Positions 42,164 through 52,500 of a DNA stretch of 64,000 bases are shown here, one piece after another. The stretch is from Legionella sp. PC997 (lineage in GTDB: Bacteria > Pseudomonadota > Gammaproteobacteria > Legionellales > Legionellaceae), in NCBI RefSeq assembly GCF_014109825.1, contig NZ_CP059576.1, forward strand, positions 1,163,001 to 1,227,000, written 5' to 3'. The notes under the pieces are model-generated. The model did not search any database. It was not told the origin of the DNA and saw only the letters and a program-made list of their open reading frames with translations. A program made the position numbers and the translations under genes. Every line of letters starts with the position of its first letter. Position 1 is the first letter of the stretch.

Positions 42164-43253
42164 GATATATGATCAGGTTGATGTTTCTTTAACGGAACAT
42201 CAATATCCTATTATTATTTGCCGTAATGGTTTGCAAAAACCAGATTTCCTGCAAACTCTAGTAACTTCATCGCAAATTCTAATTGTTACCAACCAAACAA
42301 TAGCTCCTTTTTATTTAAACTACGTGAAAGCCGCATTTTCCAAAGTTCAGTGTGACGTGTTGATTTTGGAAGATGGTGAACAATATAAAAATCAACAAAG
42401 CTTGTTTGCGATTTATGATGTATTAATCCAAAAAAAACATCACAGAGATACCACTCTTATAGCCTTAGGGGGTGGAGTAATTGGCGATATGACTGGATTT
42501 GCAGCTTCAACATATCAGCGTGGGGTAAAACTTATTCAAATTCCTACAACTTTATTAGCGCAAATTGACGCTTCAGTAGGTGGAAAAACAGGAATTAATC
42601 ATGCTTTGGGCAAAAATATGATTGGTAGTTTTTACCAACCCAAAGCAGTAGTTATTGATTTAAATACATTAAATACTCTCCCTGAAAGAGAATTCCGTGC
42701 TGGATTGGCGGAAATGATAAAATATGCTTTGCTTGCCGGGAATGACTTTTTTAAACTGAGTAGTGACGCACTCCGACAAGGATTAACTGCTAAGAGTCCC
42801 CAGTTGCCTCAATTAATAGCAGAATGTTGCCGTATTAAAGCTCAATTTGTAGAAACTGATGAAAAGGAAGCTGGACAGCGAGCTTTATTGAACCTTGGCC
42901 ATACTTTTGCCCATGCACTGGAAACATATACCCATTACCAACAATGGTTACATGGTGAGGCAGTAGCAATCGGATTATATTGTGCAGCTGTCTTGTCGCA
43001 TAAAATGAATTTAATTAATGAACAATTGGTCGAACAAGTTGAGCAAATTCTACAACTAGCAGGTCTACCACATAAAATTCCAACACATATTAATTTAGAA
43101 AAACTCAAAGATTTAATGCAATCGGATAAAAAAATTAAAAATAATCGATTACGCTTTGTACTGATAAAAAAACCAGGCGATTGTTATCTTGAATCTGGAG
43201 TAACAGAGGATTGTTTGTATAATGCACTTGTTGCGGCTGTAAGAGGAGAATAA
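42150..43253 (+). CDS. aroB: 3-dehydroquinate synthase
   Basis: AroB converts DAHP to 3-dehydroquinate with NAD+ and a divalent metal. The 367-aa product has EDGEQYKN, the nucleotide-binding [38 protein letters not shown], and metal ligands Glu and His in [22 protein letters not shown] and [10 protein letters not shown]. The N-terminus is typical. It starts within the last codons of aroK and ends two bases before the damX start. Confidence 0.97.
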   Translation: MANFEIYDQVDVSLTEHQYPIIICRNGLQKPDFLQTLVTSSQILIVTNQTIAPFYLNYVKAAFSKVQCDVLILEDGEQYKNQQSLFAIYDVLIQKKHHRDTTLIALGGGVIGDMTGFAASTYQRGVKLIQIPTTLLAQIDASVGGKTGINHALGKNMIGSFYQPKAVVIDLNTLNTLPEREFRAGLAEMIKYALLAGNDFFKLSSDALRQGLTAKSPQLPQLIAECCRIKAQFVETDEKEAGQRALLNLGHTFAHALETYTHYQQWLHGEAVAIGLYCAAVLSHKMNLINEQLVEQVEQILQLAGLPHKIPTHINLEKLKDLMQSDKKIKNNRLRFVLIKKPGDCYLESGVTEDCLYNALVAAVRGE

Positions 43254-43255
43254 AA

Positions 43256-44725
43256 ATGAAAGAGGGAATGATTCAGTCTGATGTAACGGCTGTAATTCAA
43301 CCAAGAGTGTTATTTAAGCCAGGATCTTGGCTTGCTAAGATTGATTTCATTAACCATCTAGTTCTTTTTAATAATGTGCTTATTACGGTTTTATCCGAAA
43401 AGGAAGGGGGTAAAACTTCCTTTGGTACTTTGTTGCAAGGCAATTTAGATCAACAGATCAAATCAATTTCTATGACAGTGAAGCCTCCTTGTCATCGAGA
43501 AAGCATTATTCAACAAATTGCCACCCAGCTGCATCTTAATTGCGATGAACATACCGATATTAGTTCGTTGGTAGCTCAAATAAATGAGCGTAAAGCACAT
43601 GTGTTGTTACTGATTGATGATGCGCAACATTTGCCAGAATCTTTTATTAAAGAAGCAATGTTAGCTATAAAGAGCCAAGAGAATTTTAGTTTTTTCCATC
43701 TTTGTCTTATATCGGACTATTCGATTGTTGCAACGCTTAATAATTTAGTCGCTTCATTTTTTGAGAATTTGGTACACACTATTGAATTGGGCTCATTGAA
43801 TGAAAGTGAAACTAGAACCTATGTATTACAACGTGCTATGGCTGCACATTTGATAAGTAAACCTTTAACTGATGCGCAGTTTAAGCAGTTCTATCTATTA
43901 ACCAAAGGAAATGTAGCCAAGATTAACGGCAATCTAGAAACATTTGTATTTAAATGTACTACCCAAAAGAAAAAGGAACCTTTAAAATTGGTGAAAACAA
44001 CAAGTATTGCTGCTAGTGTGGCTTTTGTTGCCGGTCTCGTCGGTTTTTATTTTGCTCAGAATTATGATCTTTCAACATTTTATCATTCAATTACTGAGTC
44101 TCACCGTGATAAAAATATAGAGGATATAGCATTAAAGCAACAGAAACAACCTGAAGTGCTTGAGAGCCAAATTGCTTCTTGGCAGGATTCTTCAATGCGA
44201 CAATTAGTATACTCTTCCTTACCCAAAAAACAGATTTTGGATGAACTTAACGAGGAGATACTTAGTGAGCCCCCAGTAGCTATTATTGATAAGGTCGTGG
44301 TGATTCCTAAACTACAAATGCAAAATCTTGCAGAACAAGCACCCAGAATTCCTGAGTCTGAGTTTCAACGTGAAAATCCAGAGTCAGATCTCAAACGTGA
44401 GTCAAAACTAGTTGAAGTTCCAACCCCACAAGAGAAGAAAGATAAAAAAGATCAATCTTCCAGTAATAATACAACTATGAATTTGTATACCATTCAAGTG
44501 GCTGCAAGTCATAATAAAACAGATATAGAACGTTTTCAGAAAAATAATAAGCTACTTGCAGAAAATGCTAAAATAAGACATTTTACTAATGCTAAAGGTG
44601 TTTGGTTTGTGCTGACGGTGGGAGAGTATGAAACTAGGGCTGAAGCACAACGCAGCATAAGTAAGTTACCATCAACTATAACTAAACTAAACCCTTGGGT
44701 TAGACCCGTATCAAGTTTGGGTTAA
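43256..44725 (+). CDS. damX: DamX-like SPOR-domain cell division protein
   Basis: DamX localises to the septal ring by its SPOR domain, which binds denuded glycan strands. The 489-aa product has a cytoplasmic AAA-like domain (about residues 20-225) with a degenerate P-loop (SEKEGGKTSF) and Walker B-like HVLLLIDDAQHL. A membrane helix (SIAASVAFVAGLVGFYFA, about 247-264), a disordered periplasmic linker, and a C-terminal SPOR domain (YTIQVAASHNKTDIERFQKNN...WFVLTVGEYETRAEAQRSISKLP) follow. It ends the aroK-aroB-damX run as in E. coli, where dam comes next; here no dam gene follows. Confidence 0.88.
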   Translation: MKEGMIQSDVTAVIQPRVLFKPGSWLAKIDFINHLVLFNNVLITVLSEKEGGKTSFGTLLQGNLDQQIKSISMTVKPPCHRESIIQQIATQLHLNCDEHTDISSLVAQINERKAHVLLLIDDAQHLPESFIKEAMLAIKSQENFSFFHLCLISDYSIVATLNNLVASFFENLVHTIELGSLNESETRTYVLQRAMAAHLISKPLTDAQFKQFYLLTKGNVAKINGNLETFVFKCTTQKKKEPLKLVKTTSIAASVAFVAGLVGFYFAQNYDLSTFYHSITESHRDKNIEDIALKQQKQPEVLESQIASWQDSSMRQLVYSSLPKKQILDELNEEILSEPPVAIIDKVVVIPKLQMQNLAEQAPRIPESEFQRENPESDLKRESKLVEVPTPQEKKDKKDQSSSNNTTMNLYTIQVAASHNKTDIERFQKNNKLLAENAKIRHFTNAKGVWFVLTVGEYETRAEAQRSISKLPSTITKLNPWVRPVSSLG

Positions 44726-44761
44726 GCTGCTCAGGCTTAGAACAACTAATAATATAGAATC

Positions 44762-44793
44762 GTAGCCTGGGTGAAGCGTAGCCTAACCCGGGC
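44762..44793. repeat. Dispersed palindromic repeat, copy 9
   Basis: The copy reads GTAGCCTGGGTGAAGCGTAG then CCTAACCCGGGC. GCCTGGGT and ACCCGGGC pair with one mismatch. It lies between convergent damX and proC. Confidence 0.7.
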
Positions 44794-44833
44794 AGTTTAA
44801 GAAAATTTCTGAGTTACACCTTACTAAAAAACC

Positions 44834-45670
44834 TTATTCTCGATTGTTTAAAGATTGGGTTATTTGCTCAATTCGTTCTTCTGCAGCTTCATAGATCTGT
44901 TTAAAGAGATCAAAAAAATCAGCAAAGGACAGTTTCTCCAAAGAGTGGGCGGTTACACCCTGAGGTGTACTTACACCGGCACGCAATTGAGAAAAAGAAC
45001 GCCCTGATTTTTTTGCTAACTCTGCAGCCCCAACCACTGATTCCAAAGCAATTTTTTCTGAGATTTCTTCTGGAATCCCGCGACTTATTGCCGCTTTTTG
45101 TAGCGCTTCGAGAAATAGAAAAACATAGGCTGGTGCACAACCAATCGGGGCTGTAAGTGTGTCGAGCAGGGATTCTTGCTCAACCCAAAAACTGTATCCT
45201 ACTTCATTAAAAAGAGCTTCAATTAATTGCTTTTGTTCCAATGTAGCGAACGAGTTAGCAAATAGGGCAGATGTTCCTTTGCAAAACTCGGTTGGAGTAT
45301 TGGTCATTACCCGAATAACTCCAAGGTTTTTCTTGTTGAGCCAACAAGTGATATGATCAATCTCTATTACACCTGCCAAGGAAATAATAACAGGGTCTCT
45401 TGATTGCATGATAGGGGCAATCTCCTGGCATACATCCTGCATAAACTGGGGTTTTACAGCGAGAATAAGAATCTCTGCATTTTGAACTGCTTGAATGTTG
45501 TTTTCTGCTGACAGTACCCCTAGTTCCTTAACTAAACGCGCTAATTTACTGGGATCACGATTACTCAATGTTATTAAGTTTGCAGGGTGTCCACTTTTGA
45601 TCAGACCACGTGCTAAAGCACTTCCTAAATGCCCTGCGCCTATGATAGAAATAGTTTTGTTTTTAAACAT
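44834..45670 (-). CDS. proC: Pyrroline-5-carboxylate reductase
   Basis: ProC reduces pyrroline-5-carboxylate to proline with NAD(P)H. The 278-aa product has the Rossmann motif ISIIGAGHLGSALARGLI, the VKPQ turn in LILAVKPQFMQ, and the signature VMTNTPTEFCKGTSALFAN, LTAPIGCAPAYVFLFLEAL and the C-terminal LRAGVSTPQGVTAHSLE. All are standard. The gene is transcribed alone, convergent to damX. The upstream gap to 45894 has no recognisable gene. Confidence 0.95.
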   Translation of the reverse strand: MFKNKTISIIGAGHLGSALARGLIKSGHPANLITLSNRDPSKLARLVKELGVLSAENNIQAVQNAEILILAVKPQFMQDVCQEIAPIMQSRDPVIISLAGVIEIDHITCWLNKKNLGVIRVMTNTPTEFCKGTSALFANSFATLEQKQLIEALFNEVGYSFWVEQESLLDTLTAPIGCAPAYVFLFLEALQKAAISRGIPEEISEKIALESVVGAAELAKKSGRSFSQLRAGVSTPQGVTAHSLEKLSFADFFDLFKQIYEAAEERIEQITQSLNNRE

Positions 45671-45894
45671 ATTGTCTTATATTTTGAGTTTTTTACAAAA
45701 TAGCAAGATGAATGGGGTATGTCAAGAATGGTTGAGAGCAGATTAAAATAACTATATTACATCTTAGGCATTGGCTATCTTATCTAACAAAGTTAAAAAG
45801 GTATCTCCGTAATTGAAATACCTCTTCTCAAACTTTATTAATCAAAGGTCAGGGATACCAATTAATTTTCCAGTACCAACACCAGTGATTGGCG

Positions 45895-47352
45895 CTAACT
45901 AATCCAATTATTCTGTCGCACTATTTCTTTTGAGCTTTCGACCCCGGGTTGATCAAAGGAATTTATATTCCAAATTACGCCTTGGACAAAAATTTTATGT
46001 TCATATAAAGAAATGAGTGAGCCAAGGGTTCGGGGAGAACAATCATCCAAGCAAAGAAGATTTAACGGGATTTCCCCAGCAATATAACTGTGCGGATTCT
46101 CGCTATGATTACCGCCTTTCGTTAATACTTCTTTGTGGGCATGGCATATTTTATTAATTACACTACCATCAAACGTACGGAGACAAATTAAATCAGCAGC
46201 TATTTTGTTAGTCCCTTGACACAATAATTGATAATAACTATGTTGCGCATGATTGCCCAAACCACCCCAGATAATCGGGCCTGTCGCGTAATCAATTCTA
46301 CGGCCTTGTTTGTTTATTGATTTACCATTACTTTCCATATCAAGTTGTTGAAGATAGGGAACAAAATATTGTAAATCTTGTGAATAAGTCATGACGAGCA
46401 AGTTATTAATATTTAAAAAATTAATGTTCCACAATCCTATTAATCCCAAAAGAATCGGTAGGTTTTGCGTAAAATGTGCCGTACAGAAATGGTTGTCCAT
46501 GTTGTTGGCTCCAACAAGGATTTCTGAAAAATGTTCGAAACCAATGGCAATACAGGAAATTAAATTAATTGCGGAGCAGAAAGAATAACGTCCCCCCACC
46601 CAATCCCATATTGGAAGAATAGTTTCAAAACCCATTTCCTCCGCTTTTTTAACATTTGCGGTGATTGCAATAAAATGCCGATTAAAATACTGTTTCTGAT
46701 TGATCCAGGAGAAAGCTTTTTGGAAATGAGATAAGGTTTCAGGTGTAGTAAATGACTTCGAGGAAATAATAAATAGAGTGGTTTCCGGGTTTAATTTTGT
46801 AGTAACTCGTGCAAATGCATTGGGATCTACATCAGAAATGAAATGGAACCCTAATTGGTCAGTTACTAAATCGCTTAATGCATTGATACAAAAAAAAGGG
46901 CCAAGCATCGAACCGCCAATTCCTATGTTAACCACATCAGTAATAGGCTTCCCCGAGTAACCCAGCCATTCACCATTTCTGACTTTTGTGGAGATGAGTT
47001 TCATTGTGTTTCGAACATTGACTACATCTGGAATAATATTTCGCTCATTAACCAATAAGACTTTATTATCTGAGGCACGAAGTGCTGTATGTAAGACTGG
47101 TCTATTTTCTGTATTATTAATGGGCTTTCCATTAATCATGTCATTAATCTGTTCATGCAGATTACACTCATGGGCTAATTCAATAAGTGCATCCATAATT
47201 TGGGGATTAACGTGTTGTCCACTATAGTCTAGGGTGATGTTATCACTGGATATAGAGTAAATTTTTGTTTCTGGATTTTGATTAATATATGTTTTTGCTA
47301 ATTTTTCGAGTTTTTTCCAGGAATTCATTTTTGTAAGTTGTTCCATATACAT
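45895..47352 (-). CDS. pgi: Glucose-6-phosphate isomerase
   Basis: Pgi interconverts glucose-6-phosphate and fructose-6-phosphate. The 485-aa length is shorter than E. coli Pgi (549) but the active-site motifs are present: NIGIGGSMLGP, SKSFTTPETL, GGRYSFCSAINL, GGLGNHAQHSYYQLL with the catalytic His, and the late SFDQPGVESSKE with the conserved Lys. The N-terminal region contains NTENRPVLHTALR. It starts 13 bases after galU, so galU-pgi form an operon that supplies UDP-glucose and its precursor, the substrate of the cellulose synthase encoded further right. Confidence 0.95.
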   Translation of the reverse strand: MYMEQLTKMNSWKKLEKLAKTYINQNPETKIYSISSDNITLDYSGQHVNPQIMDALIELAHECNLHEQINDMINGKPINNTENRPVLHTALRASDNKVLLVNERNIIPDVVNVRNTMKLISTKVRNGEWLGYSGKPITDVVNIGIGGSMLGPFFCINALSDLVTDQLGFHFISDVDPNAFARVTTKLNPETTLFIISSKSFTTPETLSHFQKAFSWINQKQYFNRHFIAITANVKKAEEMGFETILPIWDWVGGRYSFCSAINLISCIAIGFEHFSEILVGANNMDNHFCTAHFTQNLPILLGLIGLWNINFLNINNLLVMTYSQDLQYFVPYLQQLDMESNGKSINKQGRRIDYATGPIIWGGLGNHAQHSYYQLLCQGTNKIAADLICLRTFDGSVINKICHAHKEVLTKGGNHSENPHSYIAGEIPLNLLCLDDCSPRTLGSLISLYEHKIFVQGVIWNINSFDQPGVESSKEIVRQNNWIS

Positions 47353-47365
47353 TCTCAGTCATAAT

Positions 47366-48238
47366 TTAAGCTACAAGCCACTTGGAAAAATTTTTCCCCT
47401 CAGTAGGATGCTGTTTTCCTAAGTCTACATTCGCTTTAAGAAAACCGAGCACACTCCCACAATCATATCTTTTACCTTCATAAGGTAATGCTAAAACTGT
47501 TTCTTTTTTTACTAACTCATTAATTGCATCAGTTAATTGAATCTCTTTATGTTCTACACGCGGCAACATTTTAATGTGTTCAAAAATACTTGGGGTAAGC
47601 ACATAACGACCTACAATTGCAATATTTGATGCAGCAAGGTGTGGTTTAGGTTTTTCCTCAAGATGATGTATGCTTAAGAGGTCTTTATCCCAGGGCGCCC
47701 CTTGAATAATACCATAACACTCTGTTAATTCCTGAGGAACATTTTCTACTGCAATAATACTATGACCATATTGCGCATACATTTCGGCCAATTGTTGAAT
47801 AACAGGCGTTGTATTAGTCATTAAGTCATCTGCAAGAATTACAGCAAAGGCTTCATTACAAACGATTTGTTCCACGCATGAAACGGCATGGCCTAAACCC
47901 AGGGGTTTTGCCTGACGTACATAAAAACACTCCATATCCTCAGGAGTTACTGATTTAACTATAGATAAAAGTTCATTTTTGTTATGAAGTTCCAGTTCTT
48001 TTTCAAGTTGATAAGCATGGTCAAAATGATCTTCAATGGCGCGTTTATTGTGACACGTTACAAAGATCATTTGACGTATTCCGGCCGCATAAGCTTCTTC
48101 AACTGCGTACTGAATCAAAGGTTTATTTACAACAGTTAACATTTCTTTGGGTGCTGCTTTAGTTGCGGGTAAAAATCGTGTCCCTAAACCCGCCACTGGA
48201 AATACCGCTTTTCGTATTCGTGGAAATGTTGCATTCAT
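47366..48238 (-). CDS. galU: UTP-glucose-1-phosphate uridylyltransferase
   Basis: GalU makes UDP-glucose from UTP and glucose-1-phosphate. The 290-aa product begins with the nucleotidyl-binding KAVFPVAGLGTRFLPATKAAPKEML and has the catalytic Lys-type PLIQYAVEEAYAAGI, LADDLM, and LEEKPKPHLAASNIAIVGRYVLTP, all diagnostic. UDP-glucose feeds glycolipid, LPS and, in this genome, cellulose synthesis. It is the first gene of the galU-pgi pair. Confidence 0.96.
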   Translation of the reverse strand: MNATFPRIRKAVFPVAGLGTRFLPATKAAPKEMLTVVNKPLIQYAVEEAYAAGIRQMIFVTCHNKRAIEDHFDHAYQLEKELELHNKNELLSIVKSVTPEDMECFYVRQAKPLGLGHAVSCVEQIVCNEAFAVILADDLMTNTTPVIQQLAEMYAQYGHSIIAVENVPQELTECYGIIQGAPWDKDLLSIHHLEEKPKPHLAASNIAIVGRYVLTPSIFEHIKMLPRVEHKEIQLTDAINELVKKETVLALPYEGKRYDCGSVLGFLKANVDLGKQHPTEGKNFSKWLVA

Positions 48239-48375
48239 TTGCTAGTCTATCCATTTAGTAACAATTAATATAAATGTGCAGTTTTTTTTAAGTATGCACT
48301 TAAATTTTTTTGATTTATATAGTTTTTTATCAAATTTTGGTAAAAGGTAAAGTAAATTTTTCGTAAGGGTGGTGG

Positions 48376-49398
48376 ATGTATTCTTTAGACTGGGCATATG
48401 TTAATGGGCTACCAAAGTCCACTTCATGTTTTAAATGCACTCCAGAAGATTTTCAGGTGAATGAGTTTTTTGATAGTCCTTTTTCTGGAGAAGGAGAACA
48501 TATTGTTCTGAAAATAGAAAAAAAGGGCTTAACCACTAATGAATTAGTTAAATCTTTAGCAAAATTAGTGCATAAACCCGAAAAATCCATTGGTTATGCA
48601 GGTTTAAAAGATAGACAAGCCCTTACTACTCAATGGTTGAGCATTCATGCTCCAGGGGAGCAGATACCAGAGATAGCAAAACTTGCAGCACCTGGATGGC
48701 GCATTTTAGAACATACGCGCCATCATAAAAAATTGAAACCAGGATTTTTAACTGGCAATCACTTTATTGTGCATTTGCGTGAAATCTCTCATCAAGAGGA
48801 TTTGCTCAATCGCATTGAATGCATTAAAAAGGATGGTGTCCCTAACTATTTTGGAGAGCAGCGCTTTGGTCGCAATGCCGGTAATTTGCTGAAAGCAGAG
48901 GAAATGTTCGTTCGAGGGAGGAAAGTAAAAGATCGATTCCTACGGGGCATGTATCTTTCCGCCGCACGTTCATGGATCTTCAATTTGATTTTATCACATC
49001 GTGTTAGGGAGCAAAGCTGGAATATTCCACTACCTGGTGATGTGATGAAACTGCAAGGATCAAACAGTATTTTTATTATTAATCACGTCGATAACGAATT
49101 ACTTGAAAGGATTCGAGACAAAGATATCTCTCCAGCGAGCCCGTTACCAGGTAAAAGTAAATTCAAAGTCCAAGATAAAGCGTTATCATTGATTAATAAA
49201 ATCTATCTTGATTGGCAACCTTGGTTAACAGGGTTGGAACTTTATGGTTTAGAAGAAGATTGGCGCGCTAATATTTTGCATGTGAAGGAGTTGAGCTGCA
49301 TAATTAAAGGTAAGGATGCTGAGTTATCTTTTAGTTTGCCGGCTGGAGGTTATGCCACAGCAATATTACGTGAATTGACCTTTTATCAGAATGGATAA
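48376..49398 (+). CDS. truD: tRNA pseudouridine(13) synthase TruD
   Basis: TruD isomerises U13 in tRNA-Glu. The 340-aa product has the family signature [16 protein letters not shown], in which Asp is the catalytic residue, [18 protein letters not shown], the conserved [18 protein letters not shown] and [14 protein letters not shown]. Short of the E. coli length by only a few residues. ATG 48376 follows AAGGGTGGTGG. It is usually clustered with ispF and surE, which are absent here. It is transcribed alone. Confidence 0.95.
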   Translation: MYSLDWAYVNGLPKSTSCFKCTPEDFQVNEFFDSPFSGEGEHIVLKIEKKGLTTNELVKSLAKLVHKPEKSIGYAGLKDRQALTTQWLSIHAPGEQIPEIAKLAAPGWRILEHTRHHKKLKPGFLTGNHFIVHLREISHQEDLLNRIECIKKDGVPNYFGEQRFGRNAGNLLKAEEMFVRGRKVKDRFLRGMYLSAARSWIFNLILSHRVREQSWNIPLPGDVMKLQGSNSIFIINHVDNELLERIRDKDISPASPLPGKSKFKVQDKALSLINKIYLDWQPWLTGLELYGLEEDWRANILHVKELSCIIKGKDAELSFSLPAGGYATAILRELTFYQNG

Positions 49399-49505
49399 TT
49401 CCTAGGTTAAAAATAGCTTTTTTGCATATGTGACTCTTTTCACATTATTTGATGCAAGACGAACTATACTTTCATTAATAGAATGAGAGATTAGGATATT
49501 ATTTA

Positions 49506-52136
49506 ATGGGAAAAGTAGATCTTCTCAAAGCGGCGATAAAACAGGGAAATTTTGCTCAGTTTCAATGGCATATGTCAGGTGTTTATGAAGATAACTTTCA
49601 AATGACTGATGAAAACGGTAATACCCTTATGCATCTAGCAGCAATATACGATCAGCCTGAAATTTTGAAAGTATTAATGAGAAAAGCTGAGGATTTCCAT
49701 AGTTCAATACTTGAAATTCCCAATGACGATGGATTTACCCCTCTGGAATGTTGTCACTTGTATTCATCATCAAAGACGATGCCATTTTTAGAATCTGCCC
49801 CCCAGTTAAGTCCTTCTGCACAGATAGTTCTCTCGCAACAATACGATAAAATGAAAGGCTTACCTCCCACTGGCTTGCAAAGAAAGGGACTCGAGAAAAT
49901 TGCCCTGGTTGCGGGTGCCTTAGGTGATGTAACGGCATTAGAGATCCTTTTAAATAGGGCACGGAATAAAGATTTTTTACTTCGTCATCAAACTAAAAAT
50001 GGATGGTCTGGAGCGCATTTCGCTGCATTAAATGATCGATTGGATGTAATTAAATTATTTCCTGAAGAATTCGCCGCAAAAGTAGAAGATAAACAGGGAA
50101 ATACTCCATTAATGGTTGCTGCGGGAAGAGGAAGTTTAAAAATTATTGGATACTTGCTTGGAAAAGGCGCAGACCTAAATAAAAAAAATAGTCATGGGGA
50201 AAATGCAGTCCTTTTGGCTGCTGAAAATGGGCATTTAGATACCCTGCAATTTTTACATGAAAAAGGTGCCGATCTGACCATGGTGAATAAAAATGGTGAA
50301 AATGCTTTGCTGGTAGCTGCAAGAAATGGGCATTTAGCGTGTGTCAACTATTTATTAGGGAGTGGTCTATCAGCTGAGTTGAAAAACAACCAAGAAAAAA
50401 CAGCTTTTCAACTTGCATTAGAGGCATCTCAACTTGAGATTGCTAATTCTCTAGTGACTCTAAGTACGGCAAATGAAAGAAACCAAGCTTTAATTGATGC
50501 TGTAAAAAGAGGTGATCTAGTCGCTGTACCATGGTTAGTAGAACAAGGGGCTTCTTTATCGGCTATGGATGAATTTCAAATGACCCCTTTGCTCATTGCG
50601 GCACATTTTGGTAAAACAAAAATAGTCGATTATTTTCTCAGTTTAGATCCATCCCCTATCCAGGATAAGGATGTTGAAAATGACAATGTATTGTTTGTTG
50701 CCATAAAAAGTGGCCAAACTCAGCTTGTTGATCATTTAATTTCTAGTGGTCATTTTTCAATCCACGATAGAAACTCTAAAGGAAAAACTCCATTACTAGT
50801 AGCTGCAGAGATTAATTCAGCGGAACTTGTAAAGCTTTTGCACGATAAAGGTAGTTCATTGGAGGAGCGAGATGGAGAAGGCAATACAGCGTTTCATTTG
50901 CTGCTCGCCAAAGGAAATTATGGGGATGCTGCAGGTTATATTCATACTCATAATCCTGATTTACTCCTGAAAAAAAATAATAAAGGTGAACCAGCGATAC
51001 ATAAAGCAATTATGAATAAGCACATTGATGCATTAAGGAACGTACTCAGTTTAGTCCATGGAGAACCTGAGAAACGAGCTCAGTTGATTGAGCTAAGAGA
51101 TGCTCAAGGCAATACTGCATTATTGTCAGCCGTCGAATCTCATAATATCGATGCTATATCATTGTTGCTAGAAGCGGAAGCGGATGTCTTAGCTAAAAAT
51201 GATAAAGATCAATCGGTTATTACGATTACCCCGTTAAATACTTTTCCTCTGGAAATGATTAAAAATTTTTTTGACAAGTATAAGATTGATTATAGTGAAT
51301 ACTATGCCAGACGGAGACTTTACTTTATTTTTGGCGGAGAAAAGTTGAATGAGGTTCTTAAATTTCCTAATGCAGAGGTTAAATATGGTTCGGGATTATT
51401 CGATGAAGGGGTTAAGATTCTAAATGGCTATTTAAGTGATTTTATTCGCGAAAAACACCCAGAATATGCTTCCCAATTCGAACCCTTATTAATGGCCTTG
51501 AATACACTTCAATCGGATACAACAGCTGAAGATATATTAAGACGTTTAGACAGGGAAGGCATGGCCTTTCAGGCTACAGGTTTTACCGGCCACGCCGTTC
51601 TTGCTACTCTAAAAAAATTATCCGAAGAACATACGAAACTCTCACTTGCTGAACGAGGTGCCCGGGTAGGTGGCGCTCCATTTTTAAATGATGAAAACAA
51701 AAAATTTGCAGCAATTCGATCGCTTGTTGTTCCTAAAGAAAAACGCCAACACGTGATTGAACTATTGCATCAAGCAAGAAATGCCTCCCAGGAAGAGGGC
51801 GTGGATATTTTGTTTAATCAAATACCGAAGGTGGTGGGGGAAGACTATAAATTTTCTTCGATATATCAGAAAAAATTTACGGATATTTGTTTTTACAGTA
51901 ATCCCAAAACAGGTTTATTTGACCAATTTATTGAAATTCTTGGCGATGAGAAGGGAAGGGGCTTTTACAAGGAGTTTGAGCTCTATATGCGAGAACAGGA
52001 GTTAGAACACTATAAAGAACTTTGTAAACGAATACACCCAGGGGAACTCCTACACGATAATCCAATTGTTGTTAAAGCGGAAGACCTCATCGAAAAAAGG
52101 CATGAAGTATTAAGTTCTTCACCCAAGCCAGACTAA
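49506..52136 (+). CDS. Ankyrin-repeat protein, probable Dot/Icm effector
   Basis: The 876-aa protein has ankyrin repeats from about residue 25 to 600: typical units are NGNTLMHLAAIYDQPEILKVL, QGNTPLMVAAGRGSLKIIGYLLGKGADLNKKN, GENAVLLAAENGHLDTLQFLHEKGADL and KGKTPLLVAAEINSAELVKLLHDKGSSL, about a dozen in all with a helical break near 110-150. The C-terminal 270 residues are soluble, charged and unlike anything I know. No signal peptide or membrane segment. Long ankyrin proteins in Legionella are mostly Dot/Icm substrates that interact with host proteins, which supports but does not prove that role. The gene is monocistronic and lies between truD and the cellulose locus. Confidence 0.8.
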   Translation: MGKVDLLKAAIKQGNFAQFQWHMSGVYEDNFQMTDENGNTLMHLAAIYDQPEILKVLMRKAEDFHSSILEIPNDDGFTPLECCHLYSSSKTMPFLESAPQLSPSAQIVLSQQYDKMKGLPPTGLQRKGLEKIALVAGALGDVTALEILLNRARNKDFLLRHQTKNGWSGAHFAALNDRLDVIKLFPEEFAAKVEDKQGNTPLMVAAGRGSLKIIGYLLGKGADLNKKNSHGENAVLLAAENGHLDTLQFLHEKGADLTMVNKNGENALLVAARNGHLACVNYLLGSGLSAELKNNQEKTAFQLALEASQLEIANSLVTLSTANERNQALIDAVKRGDLVAVPWLVEQGASLSAMDEFQMTPLLIAAHFGKTKIVDYFLSLDPSPIQDKDVENDNVLFVAIKSGQTQLVDHLISSGHFSIHDRNSKGKTPLLVAAEINSAELVKLLHDKGSSLEERDGEGNTAFHLLLAKGNYGDAAGYIHTHNPDLLLKKNNKGEPAIHKAIMNKHIDALRNVLSLVHGEPEKRAQLIELRDAQGNTALLSAVESHNIDAISLLLEAEADVLAKNDKDQSVITITPLNTFPLEMIKNFFDKYKIDYSEYYARRRLYFIFGGEKLNEVLKFPNAEVKYGSGLFDEGVKILNGYLSDFIREKHPEYASQFEPLLMALNTLQSDTTAEDILRRLDREGMAFQATGFTGHAVLATLKKLSEEHTKLSLAERGARVGGAPFLNDENKKFAAIRSLVVPKEKRQHVIELLHQARNASQEEGVDILFNQIPKVVGEDYKFSSIYQKKFTDICFYSNPKTGLFDQFIEILGDEKGRGFYKEFELYMREQELEHYKELCKRIHPGELLHDNPIVVKAEDLIEKRHEVLSSSPKPD

Positions 52137-52500
52137 GACAGTTCATATTCTGAGGCATTATTAATTCATTGTTTTCAAGACTAAGTTAGATGATTTGGTG
52201 AGCTATTTTTTGTATTTTATTTGAGATTGGTGAAAAAATGGTCGGTAAAGTCTACCTTTTACTTTCTGGAACCTCTTCATGCCGAGCAACGAATATTATC
52301 GTCTTTCATCATTGAATCTTATCAGTTAGAATGGATTATTTAATGGCTCTGTATATATATCGTGCTTTAAAATGAATAACCAAATCAATTTCTATTAGAG
52401 AATAATTGGATTAACTAAAATAAGGATATTTTCTATGAGTTGATAGTTTTTAATAAAATTTTTAACAAAACCGACTTCAACTTTAAGAAATGAAATATAG
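52137..52500. other. Gap upstream of bcsC
   Basis: These 364 bases separate the ankyrin gene and bcsC. No gene, strong hairpin or repeat copy is seen. The bcsC ribosome binding site is weak (AAGAAATGAAATATAG). The bcsC promoter should be here but no good consensus can be picked. Confidence 0.5.

Noticed and set aside
43256..44725. Reading the damX product as an ExeA-type AAA ATPase with full activity
   Set aside because: The P-loop is degenerate (EKEGGKTS without the usual GxxGxGK), and the SPOR domain plus aroB linkage point to DamX.
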